In this document: positions 10,163-18,391 of the stretch, one piece after another
How positions within the stretch are numbered: the stretch's first letter is position 1
Layout: every line of letters starts with the position of its first letter
Origin: Desulfurellales bacterium
GTDB lineage: Bacteria > Campylobacterota_A > Desulfurellia > Desulfurellales > Hippeaceae
Direction: 5' to 3'
DNA: 64,000 nucleotides
Assembly: GCA_027035575.1 (NCBI GenBank)
Contig: JALVUQ010000024.1
Coordinates: forward strand, 1-64,000
Position numbers and translations under genes: made by a program
The notes under the pieces: model-generated
What the model was told of the DNA's origin: nothing
What the model saw: only the letters and a program-made list of their open reading frames with translations
The model's database searches: none

Positions 10163-10933
10163 ATGCTGTCGTTTTTTGAGTCTATAGGAAGCGGGTTTTT
10201 AAACTTTCTTAAAGATACGGGCGGCATATTGGAGCTTTTTTTCGGATTTGTCTTGGCTTTTTTGTCCGGTCCTACCAGAATAAGAAAAACGTTCGAACAG
10301 ATGTACTATGTCGGTGTCAAATCGACGCTCATAGTTTTTTTAACCTCTATTTTTGTAGGTATGGTGGAGGCTTTGCAGATATATCACGGATTTCATAAAT
10401 TCGGTGCAGACGATATGATAGGATACACCGTTGCGGTTTCTTTGGGAAGGGAGCTTGCACCTGTTTTGACTGCCTTGATGATAGTTGCAAGAAATGTATC
10501 TGCAATGGCAGCCGAACTCGGCACTATGAAGGTGACGCAGCAGATAGACGCTTTGGAGGTTATGGCTGTAAATCCGATTAACTTTCTTGTTGCACCGAGG
10601 ATTATAGCAATGACGGTTATGCTTCCCGCACTTGTCATAATATCGAATGCTGTCGGAAATATCGGGGGCTACCTTGTGGGTGTGAACATACTGAATTTGA
10701 ACCCTACGGCTTACATAAAAAACATTCAAATATACATCGATTTGAGTGATTTGACATACGGTCTTATTAAAGCGGGGGTTTTCGGATTTATAGTTTCACT
10801 GATAGGATGTTATATGGGCTTAAATACTGACGGAGGGGCAAAGGGAGTCGGTAATTCAACCACAAAAGCCGTTGTTGCGGCAAGCATATCTGTTCTTGTG
10901 GCGGATTATTTCCTGACAGCTTTGCTGTTTTGA
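10163..10933 (+). CDS. mlaE: MlaE-type lipid ABC transporter permease
   Basis: Membrane subunit of an Mla (maintenance of lipid asymmetry) phospholipid transporter in the inner membrane. The 256 residues include the family landmarks: the SLGRELAPVLTALMIVARNVSAMAAELGTM block (about 95-124), with its glutamates facing the ATPase, and five to six hydrophobic segments. It is followed four bases later by the ATPase gene and then the MCE protein. No mlaA, mlaB or mlaC gene lies next to it, unlike the E. coli cluster. Confidence 0.93.
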   Translation: MLSFFESIGSGFLNFLKDTGGILELFFGFVLAFLSGPTRIRKTFEQMYYVGVKSTLIVFLTSIFVGMVEALQIYHGFHKFGADDMIGYTVAVSLGRELAPVLTALMIVARNVSAMAAELGTMKVTQQIDALEVMAVNPINFLVAPRIIAMTVMLPALVIISNAVGNIGGYLVGVNILNLNPTAYIKNIQIYIDLSDLTYGLIKAGVFGFIVSLIGCYMGLNTDGGAKGVGNSTTKAVVAASISVLVADYFLTALLF

Positions 10934-10937
10934 TAAG

Positions 10938-11681
10938 ATGATTAGAGTTGAAGAGTTAAAGAAGAGTTTCCAAACCCAAACGGTTTTGGACGGTGTGAAC
11001 TTATCTATAGAAGACGGTAAAATTACCGTTATAATAGGAAAAAGCGGAACAGGTAAAAGCGTTTTGCTTAAAAATATCATAGGGCTTTTAAAGCCTGACA
11101 GCGGCAGAGTGCTGTATAATGAAGACGATATGGTAACGGCAGGTAAGAAAAAGTTGAATAAGATAAGGATGAACTTCGGTGTTTTGTTTCAAGATGCGGC
11201 TTTGTTTGATTCTTTGAACGTTTTTGAAAACGTAGCGTTTCCCGTTGTGGAACACGGGCTTATTAAAAACAGAAAAAAAATAAAAGAGTCGGTTAAAAAG
11301 ACTCTTGAGCTTGTCGGACTCGGTGAAATATACGATAAAATGCCATCGGAGTTATCCGGCGGAATGAAAAAAAGGGTCGGGTTGGCAAGGGCTATTATAA
11401 CGCAGCCGGAGTTTATATTTTTTGACGAGCCGACAACGGGGCTTGACCCTGTCTCTGCAATGGCAATAGCAGCTCTTATCAAGGATATGCAGATGAAACT
11501 CTCAACGACCTGTTTTATAATAAGTCACGATTTGTCATTGACATTTAAGATTGCAGATAATATAGGATTATTGGATAATGGAAAGATTGTGGAATTCGGG
11601 AGCAAGGAATCTTTTTTAAACTCGGACAATGAATTGGTTAAAGATTTTTTGAAGGCTTATGAAATAGGAGAATCAATATGA
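10938..11681 (+). CDS. mlaF: MlaF-type lipid ABC transporter ATPase
   Basis: ATP-binding subunit that powers the MlaE permease from the cytosolic side. Walker A is GKSGTGKS (about 34-41), the Q-loop is in FGVLFQDAALFD, the ABC signature is LSGGMKKR, Walker B is FIFFDEPTTGLDP, and the switch His is in IISHD. The 247 residues are a standard stand-alone ATPase. The end overlaps mlaD by four bases (ATGA). Confidence 0.94.
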   Translation: MIRVEELKKSFQTQTVLDGVNLSIEDGKITVIIGKSGTGKSVLLKNIIGLLKPDSGRVLYNEDDMVTAGKKKLNKIRMNFGVLFQDAALFDSLNVFENVAFPVVEHGLIKNRKKIKESVKKTLELVGLGEIYDKMPSELSGGMKKRVGLARAIITQPEFIFFDEPTTGLDPVSAMAIAALIKDMQMKLSTTCFIISHDLSLTFKIADNIGLLDNGKIVEFGSKESFLNSDNELVKDFLKAYEIGESI

Positions 11682-13120
11682 GAGGTAAAAATTTTGAGAT
11701 TATAGTCGGTCTGTTTGTGGTTATTGTTTTGATACTGCTTGGATGGCTAACGACGCAGATGGGTAAATTTAGTTTCAAGCATAAGCCTACATATACCATA
11801 TATGCTCCATTTAGCGATGTTTCGGGGCTTGATGTGAACACTAAGGTAAAGGTTGCGGGCGTTACTGTCGGTGTTGTTAGAAACATTCGCCTAAAAGGCG
11901 CAAAAGCCGTTGTAAGCATTGCAATATACAGTAAATATAAAATTCCTGTTGACTCGGTTGCATTGATTAAAAGTAAAAGTTTGCTTGGTGAGAAGTTTTT
12001 AGAGATACGGTTCGGCAATGCACATAAGTATTTAAAGAACGGAGATTATCTTACAAGAACCGAATCCGCTACGGATATAGGCACGCTTGTTAAAAATATA
12101 AACAAGGTGTTTAACAACCAAAACAGGGAGAATATATCAAAAGCCATAGAAAAAATCGGTCAGTTGAGCGAGCATCTCGACGAGATGGTGCAGGAGAACA
12201 GGAAAACGCTCAAAGTTGCAATTCAGCAGGCTAAAGACGCTATGGAGAATTTCAATAAATCTATGGAAGTAATCAAAAATATGGTAAATGAGAATAAGCA
12301 AAACGTTAAGTTGGCAATAGCAAACGCAAGGTATTCTATGGAAAAACTAAATAAAACCCTTGATAATATATATTTTATGACATACAAGATGAGACAGGGC
12401 AAGGGAAGCCTCGGTAAGTTGATAAACGACAATTCTCTTTACAACAATATTAACGCAGCATCAAGCAACATCAAAAATATAACGGGTAAGATTGATAACG
12501 GTCAAGGAACAATAGGCAAGCTTATCAATAACGATTCCGTGTATAACAACCTGGACGAAACTCTCAAATACATAAAAAGATATTTAAGTAAAACAAACAG
12601 AATATTTATTAAAGTTTCGACAGGAAGCGAATATCTTTTCAGAGACGGAGATTCAAAAGGGTTTATAAATGCTGATATCTATACAATGCCGGATAAGTTC
12701 TACAGAATAGGCTTGGTAAGCGAAAAGAATTACGAAGATACGCCGAACCCATCGGGTAACGACTCAAATAAGATGAGATTTACGGCACAGATGGGCAAAA
12801 GATATTACAACTTTGTTTTAAGAGGAGGAATTACGGAATCCACCTTCGGTGTCGGAGCGGATTACTATGCTTTAAACGACAGGGCTAAATTCAGTATAGA
12901 CGCATTTGACTTTAACCACGATAACGATATAAGAGACAAGAATGCTCAGTTAAAAGCGCAGCTTTCATATACGTTTTGGAGACATTTCAGTATCTTTGGT
13001 GGCGTGAACGAAATCCTCAACTCAAGAAGCAGGTCTGCCTATCTTGGCGGGTCAATCGAATTCTCTAACGATGATTTGAAATATTTCATAAGCAACGCCC
13101 CTGTGGGTGCTATTAAATAA
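11678..13120 (+). CDS. mlaD: MlaD-type MCE protein with a C-terminal beta-barrel-like region
   Basis: Substrate-binding MCE subunit of the Mla transporter, but 480 residues long where E. coli MlaD has about 180. Order: one N-terminal membrane helix (8-27), a single MCE domain (about 38-118), a long helical, coiled-coil-like stretch (about 130-235), two copies of a GxLGKLINxxSxYNN-type repeat (241-258 and 275-292), and a final 170 residues (about 308-475) of alternating polar/aromatic strands such as MGKRYYNFVLRGGIT and AQLSYTFWRHFSIFGG, resembling an outer-membrane barrel. A similar plan is known for Veillonella MlaD, where one protein bridges both membranes. The barrel is my reading of strand patterns. 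The end overlaps convergent mqnA by 8 bases. Confidence 0.88.
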   Translation: MRGKNFEIIVGLFVVIVLILLGWLTTQMGKFSFKHKPTYTIYAPFSDVSGLDVNTKVKVAGVTVGVVRNIRLKGAKAVVSIAIYSKYKIPVDSVALIKSKSLLGEKFLEIRFGNAHKYLKNGDYLTRTESATDIGTLVKNINKVFNNQNRENISKAIEKIGQLSEHLDEMVQENRKTLKVAIQQAKDAMENFNKSMEVIKNMVNENKQNVKLAIANARYSMEKLNKTLDNIYFMTYKMRQGKGSLGKLINDNSLYNNINAASSNIKNITGKIDNGQGTIGKLINNDSVYNNLDETLKYIKRYLSKTNRIFIKVSTGSEYLFRDGDSKGFINADIYTMPDKFYRIGLVSEKNYEDTPNPSGNDSNKMRFTAQMGKRYYNFVLRGGITESTFGVGADYYALNDRAKFSIDAFDFNHDNDIRDKNAQLKAQLSYTFWRHFSIFGGVNEILNSRSRSAYLGGSIEFSNDDLKYFISNAPVGAIK

Positions 13121-13874
13121 ACTTGAGTTTCGGATTAGCCGATACGGCGTTGCAGGCATATGCGTATTTAAAGAATGTTTTTATCGATTCAATCTTTTCG
13201 GCGGTTAAATCATACGATATATTTTCTGTAAGATAGCTTTTACACTCGTGTTTATCGATAAGGTCCGTCTTTTTTGCGAAACTTTCACAAATTTTGTCTA
13301 TATTGTTTTTGCCCCACTCTTTTGATTCTATAAACAGACTTTTAATGTCTTCTCCGGGTCTTTTGTTTGTAACCCACGCTGCAAAAACAAAAGGCATAGA
13401 TGTCATATCGTTCCACTCAACAGCCAAATCGAGTTTCTCACCGTTTTGGGTTTTTATCCTTTCAAGCGCTCTGTCTCCGATTACAAGTTCGCAATCGGCA
13501 TCACCTCCATACACATAGTCAACGCTGATGTTGTATTTAAAACGAAACAGAACCTTTGTCAGTGCTACGGAGGTGTTTGAGTTTTTATCAAGTTTGACTC
13601 TCTTAATCTTATTTAAAGGCTTTTTTAGAAACAAAACGACGCTTCTAACCTGTTTGTTGCTTGATATGCAGCAGCCGCTTATTATTCCGTATTTGTCGGA
13701 GTTTGCATACTCCACGATTGGAACATTGCCTATATCAACCTCGTTTTTTCTCAAAAGCAGAGAGCAAACACTCGGCGGATGTGCAGAAAACTCAAAATCG
13801 TTTTCTATTATTCTGTTTTTAAGCGCAAAATACAGAGGATATGCGTTTAAAAATTCAACTAAAGCTATCTTCAT
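13113..13874 (-). CDS. mqnA: Chorismate dehydratase of the futalosine menaquinone pathway
   Basis: MqnA removes water from chorismate to give 3-enolpyruvylbenzoate, the first step of menaquinone synthesis by the futalosine route. The periplasmic-binding-protein-like fold begins MKIALVEFLNAYPLYFAL, and further family segments are seen: VDIGNVPIVEY, the NTSVALTKVL block, VIGDRAL, and the MPFVFAAWV strand. The 253 residues are slightly short for the family. It follows ilvE by 22 bases with no evident Shine-Dalgarno, so it probably relies on coupling. MqnD is similar in fold, but the GDRAL and PFVFAAW motifs favour MqnA. Confidence 0.88.
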   Translation of the reverse strand: MKIALVEFLNAYPLYFALKNRIIENDFEFSAHPPSVCSLLLRKNEVDIGNVPIVEYANSDKYGIISGCCISSNKQVRSVVLFLKKPLNKIKRVKLDKNSNTSVALTKVLFRFKYNISVDYVYGGDADCELVIGDRALERIKTQNGEKLDLAVEWNDMTSMPFVFAAWVTNKRPGEDIKSLFIESKEWGKNNIDKICESFAKKTDLIDKHECKSYLTENISYDLTAEKIESIKTFFKYAYACNAVSANPKLKFI

Positions 13875-13896
13875 ATGGTTTTGGTTTATATTTAAC

Positions 13897-14985
13897 CTAT
13901 ACTTTTCTTTCCACTTTTTTAAGCCAGCCTTCGGGTGCTTCTACTCTGCCTGTTTGGATGCCGGTGTAGTATTCGTATATTTTTCTTGTGTTAGGACCTA
14001 TGTTGCCGTCTCCTACAACGAGCGTGCTTCCGTCTTCAAAGGCATACTCACCGACAGGTGATATGACGGCAGCCGTACCCAATCCTCCCGCCTCTGTTAT
14101 ATTTTTGGCCTTAACGTCTTCTATAAACTCTTTGATTTTAACCCTTTTTTGTGTAACTTTTATGTTGAGTCTGTCGGATAACTCCATAATCGATTCGGAT
14201 GTTATGGAACGCAAGACGGAATCAACAAATTCAGGGATAACAACCTCTCCCTCTTTTGTTATGTGGAAATGGTTCATTGCTCCGGCTTCTTCGATGTAGG
14301 TGTTTGTCGTATCGAGATAAAGCACCTGGCTTGCTCCGAACTTCTTTGCAAACTCTCCGGCTCTCAAAGATGCCGCATAGTTTCCCGCTGCCTTGGATGA
14401 GCCTGTTCCTCCCGGCGCGGCTCTGTGAAATCTTTCGGTGATTAACAGCTTTATAGGTTTTGTGAAGCCTGCCGGATAGTACGGTCCGCTTGGAGATATA
14501 ATAACCATAAATTTATATGAGCTGCTCGGATGAACGCCCAAAGAGTCCTGTGTTGCAAATATAAACGGCCTTATGTATAAGGATGCTCCCTCCTGTTTTG
14601 GAAACCACAACCTGTCAACATCTATGAGGGAGTGAACAGCCTCTATTTGAATCTCTTCCGGTATGTTTGGAATACACAGTATATCTGCGGATTTATTCAT
14701 CCTTTTTGCGTTTTTATCGATTCTAAATGTATATATCTCTCCGTCATCGTGGCAAAAAGCCTTTGCGCCCTCAAAAATCGCCTGTCCGTAGTGCAGGGTG
14801 ATGGCTCCGGGGGCTATGGGTATGTCGCCGTATGGTACTATCCGCGCATTTTTCCACTCACCATCTTCATAGTCCATAATAAACATATGGTCTGTTCTTA
14901 AAACGCCAAAAGGCAGGGGTTCGCTTGGCTGCAGCGGCTCGCTTCTTCTTTCCTTTTTACTTTTAAGTTCGTATTTTATCTCCAT
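13897..14985 (-). CDS. ilvE: Branched-chain amino acid aminotransferase
   Basis: PLP fold-type IV transaminase interconverting leucine, isoleucine and valine with their 2-oxo acids. The 362 residues and the N-terminal layout (LPFGVLRTDHMF, then ALTLHYGQ-like ITLHYGQAIFEGAKAF) are those of the longer BCAT group. The PLP lysine lies in SSKAAGNYAAS, and EAGAMNHF and LGTAAVISPV are further family segments. A strong GGAGG lies just upstream of the ATG, and a good promoter candidate lies at 15010-15037. mqnA follows on the same strand. Confidence 0.94.
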   Translation of the reverse strand: MEIKYELKSKKERRSEPLQPSEPLPFGVLRTDHMFIMDYEDGEWKNARIVPYGDIPIAPGAITLHYGQAIFEGAKAFCHDDGEIYTFRIDKNAKRMNKSADILCIPNIPEEIQIEAVHSLIDVDRLWFPKQEGASLYIRPFIFATQDSLGVHPSSSYKFMVIISPSGPYYPAGFTKPIKLLITERFHRAAPGGTGSSKAAGNYAASLRAGEFAKKFGASQVLYLDTTNTYIEEAGAMNHFHITKEGEVVIPEFVDSVLRSITSESIMELSDRLNIKVTQKRVKIKEFIEDVKAKNITEAGGLGTAAVISPVGEYAFEDGSTLVVGDGNIGPNTRKIYEYYTGIQTGRVEAPEGWLKKVERKV

Positions 14986-15009
14986 TCTCTCACCTCCGAT
15001 TTTTTTACA

Positions 15010-15037
15010 AATATAGCTTTTTGTATAAAAAAGTCAA
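15010..15037 (-). promoter_or_regulatory. Putative sigma-70 promoter of ilvE-mqnA
   Basis: Read on the minus strand: TTGACT (15037-15032), a 16-base spacer, then TATATT (15015-15010). It lies about 25 bases upstream of the ilvE ATG, in the 148-base divergent region shared with aroK. Confidence 0.55.
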
Positions 15038-15076
15038 AAACTAATATCAAAATTCTCTCATATTTTTTAATTTTGC

Positions 15077-15104
15077 TTTACAAAATCACGATAATCGGTA
15101 TATT
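15077..15104 (+). promoter_or_regulatory. Putative sigma-70 promoter of the aroK-like gene
   Basis: TTTACA (15077-15082), a 16-base spacer, TATATT (15099-15104), followed by an AAGGGGGTGAGG ribosome site and the ATG at 15134. It is divergent from the ilvE promoter. The spacer contains the small palindrome CGATAATCG. Confidence 0.45.
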
Positions 15105-15133
15105 TCAACCGCTAAGGGGGTGAGGCTTTTTAA

Positions 15134-15673
15134 ATGAATTTAACGCTTATAGGAATGCCCGGTGCCGGAAAAAGCACGGTGGGGGTAGTATTGGCAAAGA
15201 TGATTTCCTATGAATTTATCGATACGGATATTTTAATTCAGTTAAAAAAAGGGTTGAGCCTTCAGGAAATTGTTGATGCTGACGGATATATTGCACTAAG
15301 ACAAATAGAAGAAGAGACAGTATATTCTCTCGATGTAGATAACAGCGTTATTTCAACAGGCGGAAGCGTTGTGTACAGCAGAAAAGCTATGGAGCATTTG
15401 AAGCGTATCTCAAAAGTTATTTTCTTAAAGACAACCTACGCTACTCTGCTTAAAAGGATTAACGATTTTAATACAAGAGGGCTTGCAAAAGCCAAAAACC
15501 AGACTTTTGAGGATTTGTTTAAAGAGAGGATGCCGTTTTATGAACAGTATGCCGATTTATCGATAGATTGCGACAATCTGTCTCAGGAGGATGCTGCCAA
15601 AACGATTATCAGGCTTGCTTTGCACGATAAAAAAGATACAATCCGTTTTGGGTTTACAAAAAAAGATTTTTAG
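15134..15673 (+). CDS. aroK: Shikimate kinase-like protein
   Basis: P-loop kinase of the shikimate kinase family, which phosphorylates shikimate in aromatic amino acid (and chorismate) synthesis. Walker A is GMPGAGKST (7-15), the substrate Asp pair is in FIDTDILIQ, and LRQIEEE corresponds to the FRxxE segment. The substrate loop is STGGSVVY, with Ser where most shikimate kinases have a third Gly (GGG), so either a divergent AroK or a related small-molecule kinase is possible. The 179 residues are normal. The ribosome site AAGGGGGTGAGG is strong; uppP follows eight bases after the stop. Confidence 0.78.
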   Translation: MNLTLIGMPGAGKSTVGVVLAKMISYEFIDTDILIQLKKGLSLQEIVDADGYIALRQIEEETVYSLDVDNSVISTGGSVVYSRKAMEHLKRISKVIFLKTTYATLLKRINDFNTRGLAKAKNQTFEDLFKERMPFYEQYADLSIDCDNLSQEDAAKTIIRLALHDKKDTIRFGFTKKDF

Positions 15674-15681
15674 GAGTTCTT

Positions 15682-16461
15682 ATGAGCATATTTGATGCTG
15701 TAATCTTAGGTATCATCGAGGGTTTAACGGAGTTTTTGCCTATCTCCTCGACCGGACATTTGATTTTGGTTTCCACATTGCTCGGCATTCCGCAGTCGAG
15801 CTTTAACAAAACGTTTGAGATTGTCATACAGTTGGGTGCGATTTTAAGTGTTGTTTTTTTGTATTTTAACAGGATAAAAAACAATATGGAGCTCTGGAAA
15901 AAAATAGCAGCCGCATTCATTCCGACGGGGATTATAGGTTTTGCCCTTTACAAGATTATCAAACAATATCTTTTTAATCCTTATATTGTGGTGATTTCTT
16001 TGATAGTTGGAGGTATTTTAATCATAATAATAGAAAAGATAATGAGTTCAAAAAGTGCTGTCATAGATAAAATGGAGAATGTAAGCTATAAAAAATCTGT
16101 TTTTATCGGTATTATGCAGTCGTTGGCGGTTATACCGGGAACATCCCGTTCGGCAGCAACAATTATAGGCGGGCTTTTTGCCGGTATGGACAGAAAAACG
16201 GCTGTCGAGTTTTCTTTTTTGCTTGCCATTCCGACAATGTTTGCAGCAACGGGCTACGATTTGTTTAAAAGCGGTGTCCACCTTGACGCCTCTCAGTGGC
16301 ATCTCATAGCCATAGGTTTTATCGTATCTTTTTTATCTGCCATTGTTGCGGTTAAATCGTTCATAGCTTTTATCAGCCGATTCAGCTTAATAAGTTTTGG
16401 TGTTTATAGAATTATAATAGGTGTGTTGTTTCTATTTTTGGTGCTGAAAGTTAATATTTGA
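15682..16461 (+). CDS. uppP: Undecaprenyl-diphosphatase
   Basis: Integral membrane phosphatase (BacA/UppP) that recycles undecaprenyl pyrophosphate, the lipid carrier for peptidoglycan and other glycans; overexpression gives bacitracin resistance in relatives. Both active-site motifs are present: EGLTEFLPISSTGHL (about 13-27) and PGTSRSAAT (about 152-160). The 259 residues carry seven to eight hydrophobic segments. It lies eight bases after the aroK-like gene and 57 bases before accB. Confidence 0.95.
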   Translation: MSIFDAVILGIIEGLTEFLPISSTGHLILVSTLLGIPQSSFNKTFEIVIQLGAILSVVFLYFNRIKNNMELWKKIAAAFIPTGIIGFALYKIIKQYLFNPYIVVISLIVGGILIIIIEKIMSSKSAVIDKMENVSYKKSVFIGIMQSLAVIPGTSRSAATIIGGLFAGMDRKTAVEFSFLLAIPTMFAATGYDLFKSGVHLDASQWHLIAIGFIVSFLSAIVAVKSFIAFISRFSLISFGVYRIIIGVLFLFLVLKVNI

Positions 16462-16518
16462 ATTATTATTTAAACTTTGCTATCCTTAAAAGTGTTATAA
16501 AAAATTGGAGGTTGTCGT

Positions 16519-16998
16519 ATGGATGTTAAAACCATTGAAGAGGTTATCAAGATTGTCGAAGAAAGTAATTTTGTAGAATTTGATTATAAGGATGAGGACG
16601 TTCATCTTATTTTGAAAAAGAAAGAGGCATTTGTCGGTGATAATATCGTAACTCACACCACTGCCGCTCCTCAAACGGAGGTTTTGAGCATAAGTGCTCC
16701 TGCAAAGGAAAAACAGAAGACTCAAACCGAGCAAACCGCAGAGCAGGACAAAAGCCTGATTGAGATTAAGTCACCTATGGTTGCAACGTTTTACAGAGCG
16801 CCTTCTCCAACCTCTCCCCCTTATGTGGAGGTAGGTGATGAGGTGAAAAAGGGAGATGTTTTGTGTATCCTTGAGGCTATGAAGATAATGAATGAGCTTG
16901 AGGCTGAATTTCCGTGCAAGATAGAGAAGATACTGGTAGAGAATGCCGAGAAGGTTGAATACGACCAGCCTCTGTTTTTAGTTAAAAAACTGGGTTAG
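16519..16998 (+). CDS. accB: Biotin carboxyl carrier protein of acetyl-CoA carboxylase
   Basis: Carries the biotin that shuttles CO2 between AccC and the carboxyltransferase in fatty-acid synthesis. The N-terminal part is charged, residues about 55-80 are an Ala/Thr/Gln-rich linker, and the C-terminal biotinyl domain holds the modified lysine in EAMKIMNE (near residue 121). The AccB-type thumb is seen as [14 protein letters not shown]. At 159 residues it is normal. A GGAGG site precedes the ATG; accC begins three bases after the stop. Confidence 0.96.
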   Translation: MDVKTIEEVIKIVEESNFVEFDYKDEDVHLILKKKEAFVGDNIVTHTTAAPQTEVLSISAPAKEKQKTQTEQTAEQDKSLIEIKSPMVATFYRAPSPTSPPYVEVGDEVKKGDVLCILEAMKIMNELEAEFPCKIEKILVENAEKVEYDQPLFLVKKLG

Positions 16999-17001
16999 CC
17001 T

Positions 17002-18342
17002 ATGTTTAAAAAGATTCTTATAGCAAACAGGTCTGAAATAGCCTTGCGTATAATAAGGGCTGCAAAGGAGCTTGGCATTAAAACCGTAGCAATTTACTCA
17101 ACGGAGGATAAAGACTCAATGCCGGTTCAATTGGCTGATGAAGCCATCTGCATAGGGCCTGCCGCAGCAAAGGACAGCTACCTAAACCTGTTCAATGTGG
17201 CTCAGGCAATAGAAGCCTCAGGGTGCGATGCCGTTCATCCGGGTTACGGTTTTTTATCGGAAAACCCGACATTTGCAAACATCTGTTCCGATTTAGGCGT
17301 TACATTTATCGGTCCTGATGCTTTAACTATGGAGCGTTTGGCTGACAAGGCAAAGGTAAAGTCCATTCTAAAACAGTTCGATATACCTACGATACCCGGA
17401 AGTGACGGCTCGATTGAAGATGAAGAGACTCTCAAAAAAACGGCTTCTATGGTTGGATACCCTATACTGCTAAAAGCTGCCTGGGGCGGCGGCGGCAAGG
17501 GTATGAGAATAGTAAGAAACGAAAAGGAGCTAATAAGGGAGTTTAAAGCTGCCCAACTGGAGGCAAAAATATCCTTCGGAAGGGATGAAATATATCTTGA
17601 AAAGTTCATAGAGCACCCAAGGCACATTGAGGTGCAGGTTTTGGGCGACAATTACGGTGATATTATACACATAGGAGAGAGGGACTGCACGCTTCAAAGG
17701 AGACATCAGAAGCTGTTGGAGGAGTCCCCTTCGGGTGTTTTAAACGGTGAAAAGAGGGAGCGTCTGCACGAAACGGCTGTTATGGCAGCAAAAGCTTTGG
17801 GTTATAGAAATGCCGGAACGCTGGAGTTTTTGTTTGACGGTGAAGATTTTTATTTTATTGAGATAAATACGAGAATTCAGGTTGAGCATCCCGTAAGCGA
17901 GATGGCATACGGCGTTGACTTGATTAAAGAACAGATAGCAATAGCTTCAAAAGAGCCGCTTAGTTTGAAACAGAGCGACATATCGCTTAAATTTCATACG
18001 ATGGAGTGCAGGATAAATGCCGAAGACCCGGAACGTTTTTATCCCTCACCGGGAAGACTGGAAAAGCTCTTTATACCCGGAGGTCCTGGCGTTAGGGTTG
18101 ATACGGCAATTTACGGAAGTATGAGTATAAGCCCGAGTTACGACTCGCTCATTGCCAAATTGATAGTCAGAGGCAGCGACAGGGAAGAGGCAAGGCTTAG
18201 GATGTTGCGATGTTTGGATGAATTTGTTGTTGAGGGTATAAAAACAAGCATTCCGTTTTTTAGAAAGATATTAACGAGCAACGAGTTTATATCCAATTCA
18301 TACGATACGAACTTTATAGATAAAAAGTTTTTAAATAAATAA
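17002..18342 (+). CDS. accC: Acetyl-CoA carboxylase, biotin carboxylase subunit
   Basis: ATP-grasp enzyme that carboxylates the biotin on AccB, the committed step of fatty-acid synthesis. The N-terminal MFKKILIANRSEIALRII, the ATP-grasp glycine loop GGGGKGMR, ERDCTLQRRHQK and the catalytic EINTRIQVEHPVSE are all present. The 446 residues are the size of a stand-alone AccC, not a pyruvate carboxylase. It forms an accBC pair. The nearby degradative genes are at the other end of the window. A diguanylate cyclase converges on its 3' end. Confidence 0.97.
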   Translation: MFKKILIANRSEIALRIIRAAKELGIKTVAIYSTEDKDSMPVQLADEAICIGPAAAKDSYLNLFNVAQAIEASGCDAVHPGYGFLSENPTFANICSDLGVTFIGPDALTMERLADKAKVKSILKQFDIPTIPGSDGSIEDEETLKKTASMVGYPILLKAAWGGGGKGMRIVRNEKELIREFKAAQLEAKISFGRDEIYLEKFIEHPRHIEVQVLGDNYGDIIHIGERDCTLQRRHQKLLEESPSGVLNGEKRERLHETAVMAAKALGYRNAGTLEFLFDGEDFYFIEINTRIQVEHPVSEMAYGVDLIKEQIAIASKEPLSLKQSDISLKFHTMECRINAEDPERFYPSPGRLEKLFIPGGPGVRVDTAIYGSMSISPSYDSLIAKLIVRGSDREEARLRMLRCLDEFVVEGIKTSIPFFRKILTSNEFISNSYDTNFIDKKFLNK

Positions 18343-18391
18343 AGATTTTAATTTTTAGTTTTTTCTCGGTAAGTTGTTAAAAGTGGAGTAA

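Noticed and set aside
13528-14061. Long plus-strand open frame over mqnA and ilvE
   Set aside because: Antisense shadow of two clearly conserved genes.
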